From the NCBI GenBank assembly GCA_012295275.1, contig CM022665.1:47387102-47414601 (forward strand): 27,500 nucleotides of DNA, read 5' to 3'. The stretch is from Chrysomallon squamiferum. Its lineage: Eukaryota; Mollusca; Gastropoda; Neomphalida; Peltospiridae. This document shows positions 26,511 to 27,500 of this stretch, in pieces; the first letter of the stretch is position 1, and the number at the start of each line of letters is the position of its first letter. The notes below the pieces were generated by a model, which saw only the letters and a list, made by a program, of their open reading frames with translations, did not search any database and had not been told where the DNA came from. The position numbers and the translations under genes are program-made.

Positions 26511-27500
26511 CTGTTTTACCCCATATTTGATAAGTGTTAATTTTTAACATATATTGAATTGTTAATTGTTAAAGAAAATTTAGTTTTCTAGCTGTTGAGT
26601 GAAAGAATTCAAGTCAGGCTACAATTCTCAGATCTATGCCAAGTGTATATAAATAAACATTTAATTTTTTTTTTTTTTTTTTTGGACCTTTTTTTGTTTT
26701 TTTTACTAACTTGCAAGGACAGATTTTTAAGTTACAAGAACAAGTCAGGTTTTTAGAACTTACTAATTAAAACACTGCAATAATAAATAAATTCATAAAT
26801 ATTTTTTAAAAAATGGTATAAAATAGTTAAAAATGTGAAATAAGAATTGGTGCATTTATGAAATTATTTTATATGTGAAATCCTAGAAAATAAAATTTCT
26901 AAAAAAAAAACAATATAAATAAAAAAATTAACCTACTTTAATGAGTGGATAATGAAAAAGCACTTACTATTGTGAATTTTATTTTTATTATCATCAGAAT
27001 TGCCAAAATTATTATTATGATCTTTATCATCATCATCATCATTATTATTATTATTGTTATTATTATTATTATTATTTTTTTTTTTTTTATTATTATTATT
27101 ATTAATTTTATTAAAACAGTTTTCAGTGTAAATTTAAATGTCTGACTTGTAGAGGTTTACAAGTCTGTTGTGGTATTTTGCTTTGTGGTTACTCATCTTG
27201 CCATTTTACACAGTGTGTGATACTGATGGGCTCAGCAAGTTCATCAGCTGGTATCTGGTTCAAAGCTTGGCAACAGCAATCAGTCATTAAGTCAAAAAAA
27301 TAAAAAAAAAAAAAAATATGCATCAGAGAACTGAAGCTTTCAAGTAATCATATTTATCAGGAAAAGGTAACTGGGATTGGGATACATTGACTGGAATGGC
27401 TGTAAAATATTAGTGTAATAAAAATACATTATCATTTGTTCTTTGCTAACAGATTTTGAAAATAGTAAATATTAAATAACTTTGAGACCAGATGACATTG
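26511..27500. other. No gene seen
   Basis: AT-rich with a T run near 26666-26684 and (ATC)n(ATT)n at about 27019-27105. The final 350 bp (27150-27500) are more mixed in composition but show no exon I recognise. Confidence 0.6.

Overview
This is eukaryotic nuclear DNA. It is very AT-rich, packed with microsatellites, poly-T tracts and degenerate tandem repeats. It carries one interrupted gene on the + strand whose exons have clean GT...AG junctions. No bacterial gene organisation, CRISPR array, rRNA or intact tRNA gene is visible. The gene is a sestrin, closest by eye to vertebrate sestrin 3 and sestrin 1. A single sestrin with SESN3-like blocks, microsatellite-laden introns and possible tRNA-SINE relics suggests an invertebrate, perhaps a mollusc or other lophotrochozoan. 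That assignment is inference.

Layout. 1-7209: upstream or 5' intronic sequence, mostly low complexity, with two tandem-repeat blocks (1-600, 1806-2215), foldback structures (2233-2428, 3711-3799) and a possible SINE relic near 6.5 kb. 7210-7281: first recognisable coding exon (the conserved IPRPLGxGPSxFIP block). 7282-16013: an 8.7-kb intron with a ~185-bp tandem repeat (7591-8650), a 713-bp non-autonomous hAT-like transposon with an 8-bp target-site duplication (9272-9984), and three islands of more complex, CpG-containing sequence at 10.79-11.16, 14.34-14.64 and 15.2-15.54 kb. The last island looks like an alternative promoter plus a 15-codon first exon. 16014-21909: eight more coding exons, ending in TAG at 21907-21909. 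21910-27500: probable long 3' UTR and downstream AT-rich sequence with no recognisable second gene.

The nine exons join in frame to 451 codons plus stop and reach the normal sestrin C terminus; only the extreme N-terminal exon is missing. The protein keeps the Cys-Tyr-His motif of the AhpD-like N-terminal domain and the Asp-Asp pair known to contact GATOR2. It also keeps most of the leucine pocket, but has Met where human SESN2 has Trp444. The expected role is a stress-induced inhibitor of mTORC1 acting through GATOR2, with possible leucine sensing. Sites resembling FOXO, C/EBP-ATF, Maf and NF-Y elements in the introns fit what is known of sestrin control, but they are only motif matches in AT-rich DNA.
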